From Paenibacillus tuaregi (GTDB lineage Bacteria > Bacillota > Bacilli > Paenibacillales > Paenibacillaceae), in assembly GCF_900086655.1 (NCBI RefSeq), contig NZ_LT575476.1:2949869-3013868 (forward strand): a stretch of DNA of 64,000 nucleotides. Direction: 5' to 3'. Positions 33,267-42,148 of the stretch are shown here, piece after piece. The position numbers were made by a program, and so were the translations under genes. The notes under the pieces were generated by a model. The model was not told the origin of the DNA and searched no databases. It saw nothing but the letters and a program-made list of their open reading frames with translations. Position 1 is the first letter of the stretch; the number at the start of each line of letters is the position of its first letter.

Positions 33267-35303
33267 TCAGACGCGGTCTACCCGCAATTTCAGCAGCTCG
33301 GCTGCAAGCTGCGTCCGGTTCTTCAGGCCTGTCTTTTGCAGCATGGCGTTTAAATGCTTTTTGACAGCCGCTTCGCTAACAAACAAAGAGCTGGCAATTT
33401 CCTTATTCGTAAATCCTCGGGCAATTTGTTCAGCGACTTCAAGCTCCCTGGGAGTCAACCGGCTTAGCAGAGACTCTTCCACTTGATGCTGAGGCATACG
33501 ATAGTGTTGCTGGGCAGAGCCATTTCCTGCCCTAAAGCGTGCTACCTTTTTTAAAAATGCCTCCAACTTCCTCCCACGGGTATCCAATTGGTAAGCCGCA
33601 GCGTGAATGCCAGTCCTGTAGATATATGGCTTCTCTATGCCGATTACGGGTTCAAAGCCCATACTGATATGAGAATTCTGGAAAAAGGGCAGTGCTGGAG
33701 GGCAAGCGGCAAGACATGTCCCCGATAAAACATGCTCCATGATCAGATTAACACTGTCCGAACGCAAATCACGGCTTTCCGGATCCAGAACGTCCACGGC
33801 AAAGACAAACTTGAATGACTCGTTGCCCCGAAGGATGTGCTCCTCCGGCAGCAAACGGAAAAACGGGGCCGACAGCGGGTTTCGCAGTAAATAGGCTAGT
33901 GTGTCGGCTCGGACAGACGGCATCACCGCCAGCCCGAGAACATCGCCGTCCGGCCCCCGCAGCAGGCGGAATGAATCAAGTCCAAATGCGGCCACTTCGG
34001 CCGAATCCCATCCCGATAGCCGCAGCAGGCTCTCTTCTGCTGTCAACTTATAATGGAACCACTCATCGTTGTCCGGATTTGCGCATACGATTCTCGCCGT
34101 CTTGGCTGTTACCTTCCGCCGTTCGATATATTTCTCCATCTCCGGCAGGGTCTTCTCCGTCACCGGCTCCCAATAATTCGCGGAGCTGCGATTGTACCGG
34201 AAATGCGCACGCAGGATCGGATGGCCCGAATGGCTGATCAATTCATATATATCCGGGGCTGCACTCGTCCCCTCTGCTAATTTCAAATGAATCCGATCGT
34301 TAAGAACCACTGCCAGCCGATCAAGATACAGGGTGAACGTATCCGGCTGCCGTTCACGGAAAGTCTGCCGGGCAGCATCCCTGACAAGGTCATGCAGCTG
34401 CCAGCCTCTCGCAGAGCTACAGACAAAAGAAAGCTTGATCAAACGTTCGAATACTCCGTCCGGCAGCTCTGCCTCCATCATTCGCTGCAGCATCTCAAGA
34501 TCGAAGCTTCGGGGAATAGATGCCGCATATACCAAGGATCGGAGTATTTCGTCAGGCACCTCCTCAAGCCAATACTGCAGAAGCTCCGCGAGTGTTTCCC
34601 GCTTATGGCTGTCGCGGAATTGACCGCCCCCCGCGCTAACAGCGAGCAGCGATAAAGAAAGCGGATGTCCTGATGAGAGCAGCCACAGCTGATCAATTAA
34701 CGACTCGTCCGTAACCCCCTGCTGACGGAGATAGGCTCTTGCCTCCTCATACTGCAATTCGGCCAGTGGAAGAGAGATGATCAGTCTTCTCCATATGGGA
34801 GACAGCTTCCAAGGGCCGCCGAGGGGGTATCTCCCTGCAATAACGATCAGCAGGTCGGACCGGAGACCGGGAAGAAAAGTTTCACGGAGCCATGGATCCA
34901 TGCTTCCGGCTTCCTCGTATTGATCCAGTGCCAGTACTACCTTTTTCCCCTCTGTACTGCGATTAAGCTGCTCCAGAACGTGACCAGCAAGATCGGTCCC
35001 CCTTGGGCTTTTCCCATTGTCCCAGCCAAGCTTGGACGCCAAGTCCTCCATAAAAAGACTCGGGTTGCCCATATAATCCCGCATGTCCATCAGCATAAAC
35101 CTAGCCCCTGATGTCCCAGCCAGATGGCCAAAACGCGCGAGCAGCGTTGTTTTGCCAATGCCGCCCGTACCATACACATTTAATATGCGTGCCGTTCCTT
35201 CACTCCGGGCTTCCAGCATCCTGCCAAAATACTGGCACTCAAATACTCTTCCCGTGAATTCCTCGGCCCCAAGCCTGATCATTACATCTCTTATCGTCTC
35301 CAT
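33267..35303 (-). CDS. STAND-type ATPase regulator with LuxR helix-turn-helix
   Basis: A 678-residue regulator. Walker A is YGTGGIGKTTLLARF near residue 48, with a Walker B-like VVLALDQYEEAG about 85 residues later. A winged-helix/ARC2-like region follows and the C-terminal LuxR DNA-binding domain has LTPRELEVAEQIARGFTNKE and SEAAVKKHLNAMLQKT. The layout matches ATP-dependent LuxR (LAL/STAND) regulators. The start at 35303 has GGGAGC upstream; the frame is open further, to 35420, which would overlap the divergent acetolactate synthase gene. Its likely target is that divergent gene; an inverted repeat ACTATC/GATAGT lies between them. Confidence 0.82.
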   Translation of the reverse strand: METIRDVMIRLGAEEFTGRVFECQYFGRMLEARSEGTARILNVYGTGGIGKTTLLARFGHLAGTSGARFMLMDMRDYMGNPSLFMEDLASKLGWDNGKSPRGTDLAGHVLEQLNRSTEGKKVVLALDQYEEAGSMDPWLRETFLPGLRSDLLIVIAGRYPLGGPWKLSPIWRRLIISLPLAELQYEEARAYLRQQGVTDESLIDQLWLLSSGHPLSLSLLAVSAGGGQFRDSHKRETLAELLQYWLEEVPDEILRSLVYAASIPRSFDLEMLQRMMEAELPDGVFERLIKLSFVCSSARGWQLHDLVRDAARQTFRERQPDTFTLYLDRLAVVLNDRIHLKLAEGTSAAPDIYELISHSGHPILRAHFRYNRSSANYWEPVTEKTLPEMEKYIERRKVTAKTARIVCANPDNDEWFHYKLTAEESLLRLSGWDSAEVAAFGLDSFRLLRGPDGDVLGLAVMPSVRADTLAYLLRNPLSAPFFRLLPEEHILRGNESFKFVFAVDVLDPESRDLRSDSVNLIMEHVLSGTCLAACPPALPFFQNSHISMGFEPVIGIEKPYIYRTGIHAAAYQLDTRGRKLEAFLKKVARFRAGNGSAQQHYRMPQHQVEESLLSRLTPRELEVAEQIARGFTNKEIASSLFVSEAAVKKHLNAMLQKTGLKNRTQLAAELLKLRVDRV

Positions 35304-35342
35304 GTTGGGTTCGCTCCCGGTTAAATTCTTAGCCAAAAGTAT

Positions 35343-35368
35343 ACTATCAAAGTAACAGTATGGATAGT
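35343..35368. promoter_or_regulatory. Inverted repeat between the STAND regulator and acetolactate synthase
   Basis: ACTATC (35343-35348) and GATAGT (35363-35368) with a 14-base spacer, placed in the divergent promoter region. A candidate operator, weakly supported. Confidence 0.3.
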
Positions 35369-35418
35369 ACTCCCTCCCGTTCTTACATGTTACCGTGATA
35401 ACGAAGGGGTGAGTGTCC

Positions 35419-37167
35419 ATGAATCCAATGGATCGTGAACGACTGTTAAAGAAAGACCGAATCAGTGGGTCGGAGATCCTGCTGCGGACCTTGCTACTGG
35501 AAGGGGTTGAGTGCGTTTTCGGTTATCCCGGGGGTGCGGTGCTCTATATTTATGATGCGATGTATGGAAATCCGGATTTCAAGCATATTCTGACCCGGCA
35601 TGAGCAAGGAGCCATCCACGCCGCAGACGGATACGCCCGATCCACCGGTAAAACAGGTGTATGCCTAGCCACATCAGGACCAGGTGCGACCAATCTGATC
35701 ACCGGTATTGCAACCGCACATATGGACAGTGTTCCACTGGTCATTATAACCGGCAATGTGGCTACGCCGCTGCTCGGCACCGACGCATTCCAAGAGGCCG
35801 ATATCGTCGGTATGACCCTCCCGGTAACCAAACACAGTTATATGGTTCGGACGGCAGATGAACTGCCGCGGGTCCTCCGTGAAGCTTTTTATTTGGCAAA
35901 TTCGGGGCGTAAAGGGCCTGTACTGGTTGACATTCCGAAAGATGTGTCCGCTGAGGTGGCCGAATTTAAATATCCGGAGGAAATTTCTATAAGGGGCTAC
36001 AGGCCGGTTCCTGCCTTCCGGCCGGATCAAGTCGCCAGGCTGGCCGAAGCCTTGCGGACGGCCAAGAAACCGCTCTTCTTGGCAGGAGCAGGTGTTATCC
36101 ATGCAGGAGCTGAACAGGCGCTCGCGGAACTGGCCCGGCACATGGGTATCCCCGTCACGACAACGCTATTGGGAATCGGGGGATTTCCTTCCAAAGACCC
36201 TCTTTCGCTTGGGATGGCAGGCATGCATGGAACTTATGCCGCCAACCGGGCGTTGTTGGAGTGCGACCTGCTTGTCGCAGTCGGTTCGCGCTTTGATGAC
36301 CGGGTGACCATGAAGCTTGAAGGTTTCGCGCCGCAGGCGGTCATTGCCCATGTCGACATTGATCCCGCCGAGGTAGGCAAGCTGGTGTCTTCCACCATCC
36401 CGGTTACCGGGGATGCCTGCATGGTGCTTCGTGCCTTATTTGATGAGCTGCGGGCAGATTCGGGTGCAGACAGTCCCACTTCTTCCAGCCCTACCGCATC
36501 ATGGATCGCTGATCTGAACCGGATAAAAATGCTCCATCCTCTCCACTACCGGGCGGATGGGCAGGTGCTCAAGCCTCAATATGTGATCGAAATGATTGCT
36601 GCAACCACCCAAGGCGAAGCCATTGTTACGACGGACGTCGGACAGCATCAGATGTGGACCGCGCAGTTTGGCCGGTTTAACCATCCCCGCACCCTGATTA
36701 CTTCAGGGGGGCTTGGTACAATGGGATTCGGATTTCCCGCTGCCATCGGCGCTCAAATCGGCAATCCCGGACGAACCGTCATATCAATCAATGGTGACGG
36801 TGGGATGCAGATGTGCGCACAAGAGCTGGCCGTGTGCTCCATCCATCAAATCCCAGTGAAGATAGTTGTGATCAACAATCGCACTTTAGGCATGATCAAG
36901 CAATGGCAGGAGCTTGTCTACGAGGGACGACACAGCCATATCGATTTGTCGGGCAGCCCGGATTTTGTCAAACTCGCGGAGGCGTATGGCATAACAGGAC
37001 TGAGAGCTCAGACCCCGGAGGAAGCACAGCGGGTATGGCAGATAGCCCTGGAGACAAAAGGGCCTGTTTTAATTGATTTTGTTGTTGATAAAGATGAGCT
37101 TGTGTACCCTATGGTCCCGCAAGGGATGGCACTAAGCGATATGATCACGGGGGATATTGACCCTTGA
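35419..37167 (+). CDS. Acetolactate synthase large (catalytic) subunit
   Basis: A 582-residue ThDP enzyme that condenses pyruvate to acetolactate. The N-terminal catalytic Glu sits in GYPGGAVLYIYDAMY, TRHEQGAIHAADGYAR is typical, a central FAD/DHAP-like domain follows, and the ThDP-Mg motif is NGDGGMQMCAQEL...VINNRTLGM. The ending YPMVPQGMALSDMI resembles anabolic IlvB enzymes rather than catabolic AlsS. No ilvN small subunit or other branched-chain genes are nearby, so it is an orphan. The ATG at 35419 is preceded by AAGGGGTGAG; a GTG two codons earlier is possible. It is divergent from the STAND regulator. Confidence 0.9.
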   Translation: MNPMDRERLLKKDRISGSEILLRTLLLEGVECVFGYPGGAVLYIYDAMYGNPDFKHILTRHEQGAIHAADGYARSTGKTGVCLATSGPGATNLITGIATAHMDSVPLVIITGNVATPLLGTDAFQEADIVGMTLPVTKHSYMVRTADELPRVLREAFYLANSGRKGPVLVDIPKDVSAEVAEFKYPEEISIRGYRPVPAFRPDQVARLAEALRTAKKPLFLAGAGVIHAGAEQALAELARHMGIPVTTTLLGIGGFPSKDPLSLGMAGMHGTYAANRALLECDLLVAVGSRFDDRVTMKLEGFAPQAVIAHVDIDPAEVGKLVSSTIPVTGDACMVLRALFDELRADSGADSPTSSSPTASWIADLNRIKMLHPLHYRADGQVLKPQYVIEMIAATTQGEAIVTTDVGQHQMWTAQFGRFNHPRTLITSGGLGTMGFGFPAAIGAQIGNPGRTVISINGDGGMQMCAQELAVCSIHQIPVKIVVINNRTLGMIKQWQELVYEGRHSHIDLSGSPDFVKLAEAYGITGLRAQTPEEAQRVWQIALETKGPVLIDFVVDKDELVYPMVPQGMALSDMITGDIDP

Positions 37168-37219
37168 TTCCCCCCAAATTAGACAACCTTCAAATCGGCT
37201 ATGAGGAAGATCTCCCCCC

Positions 37220-38347
37220 TTAAGATGTCAACTTCGCATACACGATAAAAAACAATGCCAGTTCCCCAATAATGATGTAATTAGGCAGTGGGAATAACAA
37301 ATCAACTACAAAAAATACGGCCAGTAATCCCAAAAATAACACCAAGTGATAGAACTTCAACCGCTCCTCCGCATGTCTGTATCTGTGGAAGACCAATGAG
37401 GTTGACAGAAAATAAATCAATACCGAGCCAAAAATGAACACTAACTTAAATGACTCATTTAATTGGTTCAAGAATAACAGCTTGATCGAAGCCGCAATCA
37501 TACACATGGATAGATAAATAAACAAATGGCCGTAAATAATAGTCTGCCCTGCGGTTTCAATCTCCTTGTTCACCTTCTTCTCTACATTATCGAAATACTG
37601 CCACCAGATCGCAATGATTAAGATAAAGGTTATTGTGGCGAACAGAATCGATTCCCAGGTCATGATACCCGATTGCAGAACACTAAGAATGCTGATTACG
37701 GATTCACCAAGAAGAATAAGCGTAAACAGCGAGAACCTCTCTAACAAATGATGTGTTTGGGTCGGTGTTTTCCGCAAGTATTGCCGGCCGATGATCGGCA
37801 GCAGGATGTCTATGGCAATTCCCGCATATAGAAGGACATAACGGACCCACGAATCAAAAAATAAGGATAACGATGATACCACAAGTCCTATCCAAAACCG
37901 GCTTCCCAGATAACGGGCGGTGACCCTCCGGTCTGCCTCTTCTCTTTTATGTACCGAGAGATACTGAATGGCTGTCATAGCCCTTAAGCCGATGTATCCT
38001 ATGAAGAATGGGATATAGTACTGATCGAAATCCACCGACAGGCTCGCTGTCATAATCAGCACAAAAAATAGCTGCAGGATCAAAAAGATCCGGTGCGAAA
38101 AAATATCCTTCCCAAACCGGTTAACAAAGAGGGATTGTCCCACCCAAGCCCACCAGATCGGCACAAAAATGAGCACAAATTTGCTTAAGTATTCTATTGG
38201 AACTACGCCGGCTTCCACATGTATCAAGACATGTGCCGCTTTGGATACAGCGGCAGCAAAGAGCAGATCGTAAAACAGCTCCAGCCAGGTAACCTTCTTC
38301 TCAGCGAGGGGGTTGCGATGTGGAAATCCCAAATGTTGTTGTTTCAT
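37220..38347 (-). CDS. LtrA-like (low temperature requirement A) membrane protein
   Basis: A 375-residue membrane protein with about ten transmembrane segments. The N-terminal VTWLELFYDLLFAAAVSKAAH and central ERFSLFTLILLGESVI are diagnostic of the LtrA family. LtrA was named from a cold-sensitive Listeria mutant; the molecular function is unknown. The start is three bases after the SDR gene stop on the same strand, with only a weak GGATG site, so translational coupling to that gene is likely. Confidence 0.88.
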   Translation of the reverse strand: MKQQHLGFPHRNPLAEKKVTWLELFYDLLFAAAVSKAAHVLIHVEAGVVPIEYLSKFVLIFVPIWWAWVGQSLFVNRFGKDIFSHRIFLILQLFFVLIMTASLSVDFDQYYIPFFIGYIGLRAMTAIQYLSVHKREEADRRVTARYLGSRFWIGLVVSSLSLFFDSWVRYVLLYAGIAIDILLPIIGRQYLRKTPTQTHHLLERFSLFTLILLGESVISILSVLQSGIMTWESILFATITFILIIAIWWQYFDNVEKKVNKEIETAGQTIIYGHLFIYLSMCMIAASIKLLFLNQLNESFKLVFIFGSVLIYFLSTSLVFHRYRHAEERLKFYHLVLFLGLLAVFFVVDLLFPLPNYIIIGELALFFIVYAKLTS

Positions 38348-38350
38348 CCG

Positions 38351-38950
38351 TTAGTACACCGTATAGGTCTGCCCTGTTTGAGCACCCTCAACACTTCGCT
38401 GGAAGGCAAGCGCTGCTCTCCGCGCCGGTATGGGTTCAAAACCTGGGAAGTATGGGCCATAAGTGTCCATCGATTCCTCCAGTACATTCGGGCTTACATT
38501 ATTGATGCGGATTCCTCTTGGCATTTCAATGGCGGCCGACTGCACAAAGGCCTTGATCGCCCCTCCGGCCATTGCCGATGAGACGCCTCCAATAATTGGG
38601 CTATCCATAATAATACCGGTAGTCAGCGTGAAACTGCCCTGATCCCGAACATAGTCGAGTCCAAGCAGCACCAGGTTCATCTGACCCTTAAGTTTGCCGG
38701 AGATGGTGATTTCATTCAACTCGGGCGTTAATTCCTTAAGCGGACCGAAATAAGCCTGACCGGCAGTGCAAACTACTGCATCTACCATGCCGGACGTTTT
38801 ATACATATTTACGATGCTCTCCGGATCAGACATATCCACGGTAATGTCCGCCCCTTTCCGTCCAGCAGTAATGATCTCATGCCGCTTTCCCAACTCGTTG
38901 TGAACGGCGGTTCCCAAAGTTCCTGAAGCACCCACCAGTAGAATTTTCAT
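38351..38950 (-). CDS. Atypical short-chain dehydrogenase
   Basis: A 199-residue SDR with the Rossmann motif LLVGASGTLGTAV and a CTAGQAYFGP loop. The catalytic YxxxK is not evident: the equivalent stretch reads SSAMAGGAIKAF, with Met in place of Tyr. Similar short, Tyr-less SDR proteins are known (Lin1944-like). It may bind NAD(P) without classical activity. AAGGAGG lies seven bases before the ATG. It is followed at once by the LtrA-like gene, so the two form an operon. Confidence 0.82.
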   Translation of the reverse strand: MKILLVGASGTLGTAVHNELGKRHEIITAGRKGADITVDMSDPESIVNMYKTSGMVDAVVCTAGQAYFGPLKELTPELNEITISGKLKGQMNLVLLGLDYVRDQGSFTLTTGIIMDSPIIGGVSSAMAGGAIKAFVQSAAIEMPRGIRINNVSPNVLEESMDTYGPYFPGFEPIPARRAALAFQRSVEGAQTGQTYTVY

Positions 38951-39122
38951 ATTTAAAACCTCCTTTAATCTAGGTTGCTATAAAGCAATATTAAAATAAT
39001 ACACACATCTTAGACACAAATAAACTACTTGACATCTAAGTAACGGTTATATGGGCCTTAACATACACGTGTTATATTAGAATCGTCTATGTACATCTTG
39101 CAAACACCTCGGAGGGAATCTT

Positions 39123-39293
39123 ATGTATCAGCGCATGAATCAGAATTTTACAGAAATCAACCGCATTGGGGCTGACCTGAGAGGAGCTAGCTTGGAGGGA
39201 ATTGACTTCAAATCATTTTCAGTTACGGGTGTGAAAATGGACAGCGGACAGTGTGTGCTGTTGACCCGCTCTTATGGAGCTAAGGTAGTGTAG
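39123..39293 (+). CDS. Small hypothetical protein (56 residues)
   Basis: A 56-residue ORF with an excellent ribosome site (GGAGG, seven bases before the ATG). The sequence starts MYQRMNQNFTEINRIG and contains GADLRGASLEGIDF, which resembles pentapeptide-repeat units, and then a hydrophobic, Cys-containing tail. Codon composition looks normal. I do not recognise the family. It lies alone between the SDR/LtrA pair and a decayed VOC fragment, in the + direction, with a GC-rich hairpin 37 bases after the stop. Confidence 0.65.
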   Translation: MYQRMNQNFTEINRIGADLRGASLEGIDFKSFSVTGVKMDSGQCVLLTRSYGAKVV

Positions 39294-39329
39294 AGCCGCG
39301 TGCCCCTTACCTCTTAGCAGATTCTAGGC

Positions 39330-39346
39330 AGGGGGCTGCGCCCCCT
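39330..39346. other. Short GC-rich hairpin after the small gene
   Basis: AGGGGG-CTGCG-CCCCCT, with no T-run. Possibly a weak terminator of the 56-residue gene. Confidence 0.4.
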
Positions 39347-39508
39347 TACGATTTGGTAAACATCCACGTTGCGATTATACGAGACCGGCTAAAAAGAATC
39401 GGAGATCATAAGCGAATTTGCACCCGTCACGGTCATCCTCAAATGCATGACTTTATCCTTCATCGCCTCAGGCACCCCCGGCGTCTCGCCGTTACTCCCA
39501 AACTTCAT
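39344..39508 (-). pseudogene. Fragment of a VOC/PhnB-type protein gene
   Basis: Read on the minus strand from an ATG at 39508, the frame gives MKFGSNGETPGVPEAM, then KDKVMHLRMTVTGANSLMIS, DSF and a stop at 39389-39391; the same frame continues past the stop with PVSYNRNVDVYQIVR. This matches the middle of PhnB/glyoxalase-like VOC proteins, in which KVMHA-type and LMISD motifs follow one another. Only about 55 codons remain, with an internal stop and no 5' or 3' parts. Its 5' end overlaps the last codons of the TPR gene. It is a remnant of a deletion. Confidence 0.6.
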
Positions 39509-39977
39509 CTAGTTTATCCGAATAGAATTCAATTGCATTTTTATAACCTAAAATCTTCGTATCCTTTGTCGTTTCGATTAAACATTTTAACAACATCTCC
39601 ATTGCTTTACTATGCTCGTTCAAGTTATAAAGCGTCATGGAGTAAAAGGTTTGGATCGCTCTATTATGTGGGAAGGCTTCGATCCCCTTTAGAAATACCC
39701 TTTTTGACTCCTCATATTTCCCTAAAGTCCTATAAGTGCTTCCTAACCCTATTAAAGCTCCTTCTAATTCTCCCGGAGACAATCCTAAGCGGATGGCATT
39801 TTCGTAAAAAGGTACTGCTTTTGCTTCCTCTCCTAATAGGTCAAAACTCCAGGCACATTGATAGTTAATAGACGCATGATCGGGGAATTCCTGAACCAGC
39901 TTCATAAGAATTTCGTTCGATTCTAAGTAATTCTTACTCTTTCGTAAATCAACTGCTCTATTCAGCTCTTTTTCCAT
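39492..39977 (-). CDS. Tetratricopeptide-repeat protein
   Basis: A 161-residue helical protein with about three TPR units (for example INYQCAWSFDLLGEEAKAVPFYENAIRLG and YRTLGKYEESKRVFLKGIEAFP). Such proteins are protein-interaction modules; no partner is evident. The start at 39977 follows GGAGG by eight bases; a TTG further upstream would put that site inside the gene. Its 3' end overlaps the VOC-like remnant, suggesting a rearrangement next to its stop codon. A good promoter lies about 70 bases upstream. Confidence 0.85.
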   Translation of the reverse strand: MEKELNRAVDLRKSKNYLESNEILMKLVQEFPDHASINYQCAWSFDLLGEEAKAVPFYENAIRLGLSPGELEGALIGLGSTYRTLGKYEESKRVFLKGIEAFPHNRAIQTFYSMTLYNLNEHSKAMEMLLKCLIETTKDTKILGYKNAIEFYSDKLDEVWE

Positions 39978-40046
39978 TGTTGCAACCTCCAATATCTTAC
40001 TGTTTTGTATGTAAGTAAATATCGAACAACATATTCGTTCTTAGGG

Positions 40047-40075
40047 AATATATCAATAATTCGGACAGGTATCAA
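40047..40075 (-). promoter_or_regulatory. Promoter of the TPR gene
   Basis: Minus strand TTGATA, a 17-base spacer, then TATATT. Confidence 0.6.
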
Positions 40076-40109
40076 ATTTCAACAATTCCTATAATAGGAT
40101 CTGAAACAG

Positions 40110-40133
40110 AAAAAAGCCGCGAAGATCGCAGCT
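40110..40133 (-). terminator. Terminator of the SDR gene
   Basis: Stem AGCTGCG-ATCTT-CGCGGCT (one G:U) followed by TTTTTT on the minus strand. Confidence 0.75.
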
Positions 40134-40182
40134 TCTCTTAGTTATCAACCTAAGCTTTAATTTTGAGATAAAGGTTGCTCCA

Positions 40183-40920
40183 TCAATTGAACCCGCCGTT
40201 TACGCGAATCGTCTGCCCTGTAATCCACCGGGCCTTGCCGCTGACAAGCAGTTCAATGACATTTGCGATGTCCTCCGGTTCACCGAGGCGTCCAAACGCA
40301 TTCATGCGGCGGTAAGAGTCAACTAACTCCTCTGACTTCCCATTTAGAAATAGATCGGTAGCGACTTGGCCTGGTGCAATGCAATTAATGACGATGTTTC
40401 TCGGGCCAAATTCCTTCGCTAATTGACGGGTCAACTGCTCGACTGCCCCCTTAGTTGCAGCATAAATGCTGTATGTAGGGAGCATCGCCCCAGCCACAGA
40501 GGTAGAGAAATTTATAATTGTTCCGCCTTCGGCCATGTGCTGCATGGCCTGTTGACATGCAAAATAAGTCCCTTTAACGTTGACCGCGAAGTTCCGGTCA
40601 AAGTCTTCTTCTGTCACATCCGCAATGGCTCTACCTTCCATAATGCCGGCATTATTAATCAGAATGTCCACACGTCCGAACCGCTCCAGTGTTTCAGAGA
40701 ATAATGCTTCCACCTCACTCACTTTACTAACGTCTGCACGGATTGCAATCGCTTCGCCGCCAGACTGCTCAATCGTCTTAACGACCTCATCCGCTTTAGT
40801 TGCGTTTGAGGAATAATTGACAACAACCTTCACTCCGGATTGTGCCAGTTGGACCGCAATCTGCTGTCCGATCCCCCGTGATGCCCCGGTTACAATAGCT
40901 ACTTGCTCATTTATACTCAT
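40183..40920 (-). CDS. Classical short-chain dehydrogenase (FabG-like)
   Basis: A 245-residue SDR with the complete classical motif set: TGASRGIGQQIA, NNAGIMEGRAI, catalytic Ser in NFSTSVAGAML, YAATKGAVEQL for YxxxK, and a C-terminal GQTIRVNGGF. Residues 38-42 (NYSSN) suggest NADPH preference. The substrate is unknown. Two ATG codons are in frame; the one at 40920 has the better spacing from GGAGAG. It is divergent from the cupin-type AraC regulator, which probably controls it. Confidence 0.9.
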   Translation of the reverse strand: MSINEQVAIVTGASRGIGQQIAVQLAQSGVKVVVNYSSNATKADEVVKTIEQSGGEAIAIRADVSKVSEVEALFSETLERFGRVDILINNAGIMEGRAIADVTEEDFDRNFAVNVKGTYFACQQAMQHMAEGGTIINFSTSVAGAMLPTYSIYAATKGAVEQLTRQLAKEFGPRNIVINCIAPGQVATDLFLNGKSEELVDSYRRMNAFGRLGEPEDIANVIELLVSGKARWITGQTIRVNGGFN

Positions 40921-41003
40921 ACTCATTCTCTCCTTTGTTTATGTTTACGAATTTATTATAGTAATTGAGTGTACTTGACCGTTAGAACATCCCTGTTCGA
41001 TCC

Positions 41004-41033
41004 TTGCCTAATTCTCTTCACTCTCGCTATTAT
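41004..41033 (+). promoter_or_regulatory. Candidate promoter of the second AraC gene
   Basis: TTGCCT, an 18-base spacer, then TATTAT, 44 bases before the start. Confidence 0.45.
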
Positions 41034-41076
41034 AAGAAATATACGAACATACTCTTCCTGAAGGGAGTCCGCAACC

Positions 41077-42012
41077 ATGGATACCGTAAATAATTCACTG
41101 CACATGGAGCAAGCGCTGCAGCAATTAACACTCCTGATCCGTCAGCACGCTCCGTCCAGCGGTACATATCAGACAGCTGTGCCTTCTCTGAGTTTAATGC
41201 ATGCCACAGATTCATCGGAACCGATGGAATCTGTATATAAGCCATCCATTTGTGTCGTGGCACAAGGGGCGAAGACGGCCGCACTGGCTGGCGAAGTTTA
41301 TAGGTACGATCCTTCCACCTATTTGGTCACTTCCGTCGAACTCCCGATTATCGGCCGAATTATTGAAGCATCACCTGAGATTCCGTATTTGAGCCTGAAA
41401 TTGTGCTTCGACACCGATGTGATCCTGGACATCTTCAAAGAGATGCAGCATTCCGGTTCCATTCCTCCGGAATCCGGCCGGGGTATAACCGTTAACGAGA
41501 CATCTCCCGCATTGTTGGAAGCTGTAATCCGGCTGATGCGGATGCTCAGTACACCGGAAGATATTCCGGTCCTTGCCCCGCTTCTCATCCGGGAAATCCT
41601 GTACCGGGTGCTTCAAAGCGAGCATGGTGCTCTTATCCATCAATTTGCGATCGCTGGCAGTCATGCGCACAGTATCTCTCAAGCCATCCAGTACATAAAC
41701 CAGCAGTACGACCGCCCGATGATCATCGAAAAGTTGGCGAAATCCGTGAACCTGAGCACGTCGGCCTTTCATAAACACTTCAAGCGTGTCACGATGATGA
41801 GCCCGCTGCAATACCAAAAAACGGTACGTCTACAGGAGGCCCGGCGTTTAATGCTGACCGAAAGCATGCAAGCTTCAGACGCGGCCTTCCACGTAGGCTA
41901 TGAGAGCCCGTCACAATTCAGCCGGGAATATGCCCGTATGTACGGACGGCCTCCAATGCTGGATGTTCAACAGCTTCGTGGTTCTGTTGCAGATGCCAAT
42001 ATGCCTGGCTGA
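41077..42012 (+). CDS. AraC-family regulator (cupin-6/AraC_N type)
   Basis: A 311-residue regulator with the AraC_N (PF06719) sensor domain (about 40-190, YKPSICVVAQGAKTAALAGEVYRYDP and YLVTSVELPIIG) and a C-terminal HTH (about 225-300, MIIEKLAKSVNLSTSAFHKHFKRVTMMSPLQY and DAAFHVGYESPSQFSREYARMYGRPP). Such regulators often stand next to an SDR or aldo-keto reductase gene, as here. GGGAG is ten bases before the ATG. The ligand is unknown. Confidence 0.9.
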   Translation: MDTVNNSLHMEQALQQLTLLIRQHAPSSGTYQTAVPSLSLMHATDSSEPMESVYKPSICVVAQGAKTAALAGEVYRYDPSTYLVTSVELPIIGRIIEASPEIPYLSLKLCFDTDVILDIFKEMQHSGSIPPESGRGITVNETSPALLEAVIRLMRMLSTPEDIPVLAPLLIREILYRVLQSEHGALIHQFAIAGSHAHSISQAIQYINQQYDRPMIIEKLAKSVNLSTSAFHKHFKRVTMMSPLQYQKTVRLQEARRLMLTESMQASDAAFHVGYESPSQFSREYARMYGRPPMLDVQQLRGSVADANMPG

Positions 42013-42083
42013 TGTGCTCAGCATCCCAGGGACTGACGCCATATTCATCCCGCTGCCAGAAGGCACATAGTACTTCCCTTACC

Positions 42084-42118
42084 AAAAAAAAACGGGCAAC
42101 CCGCTAAGGCTGCCCGTT
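42084..42118 (-). terminator. Terminator between AraC and thioredoxin genes
   Basis: Stem AACGGGCA/TGCCCGTT with a 12-nt loop. On the minus strand it is followed by a run of T, so it mainly serves the thioredoxin operon. Confidence 0.8.
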
Positions 42119-42148
42119 ATATATATAATTGGGTTATTTCATACCTAA

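Noticed and set aside
39353-39868. 171-codon + strand frame
   Set aside because: Antisense to the TPR gene, which has repeats, a ribosome site and a promoter.
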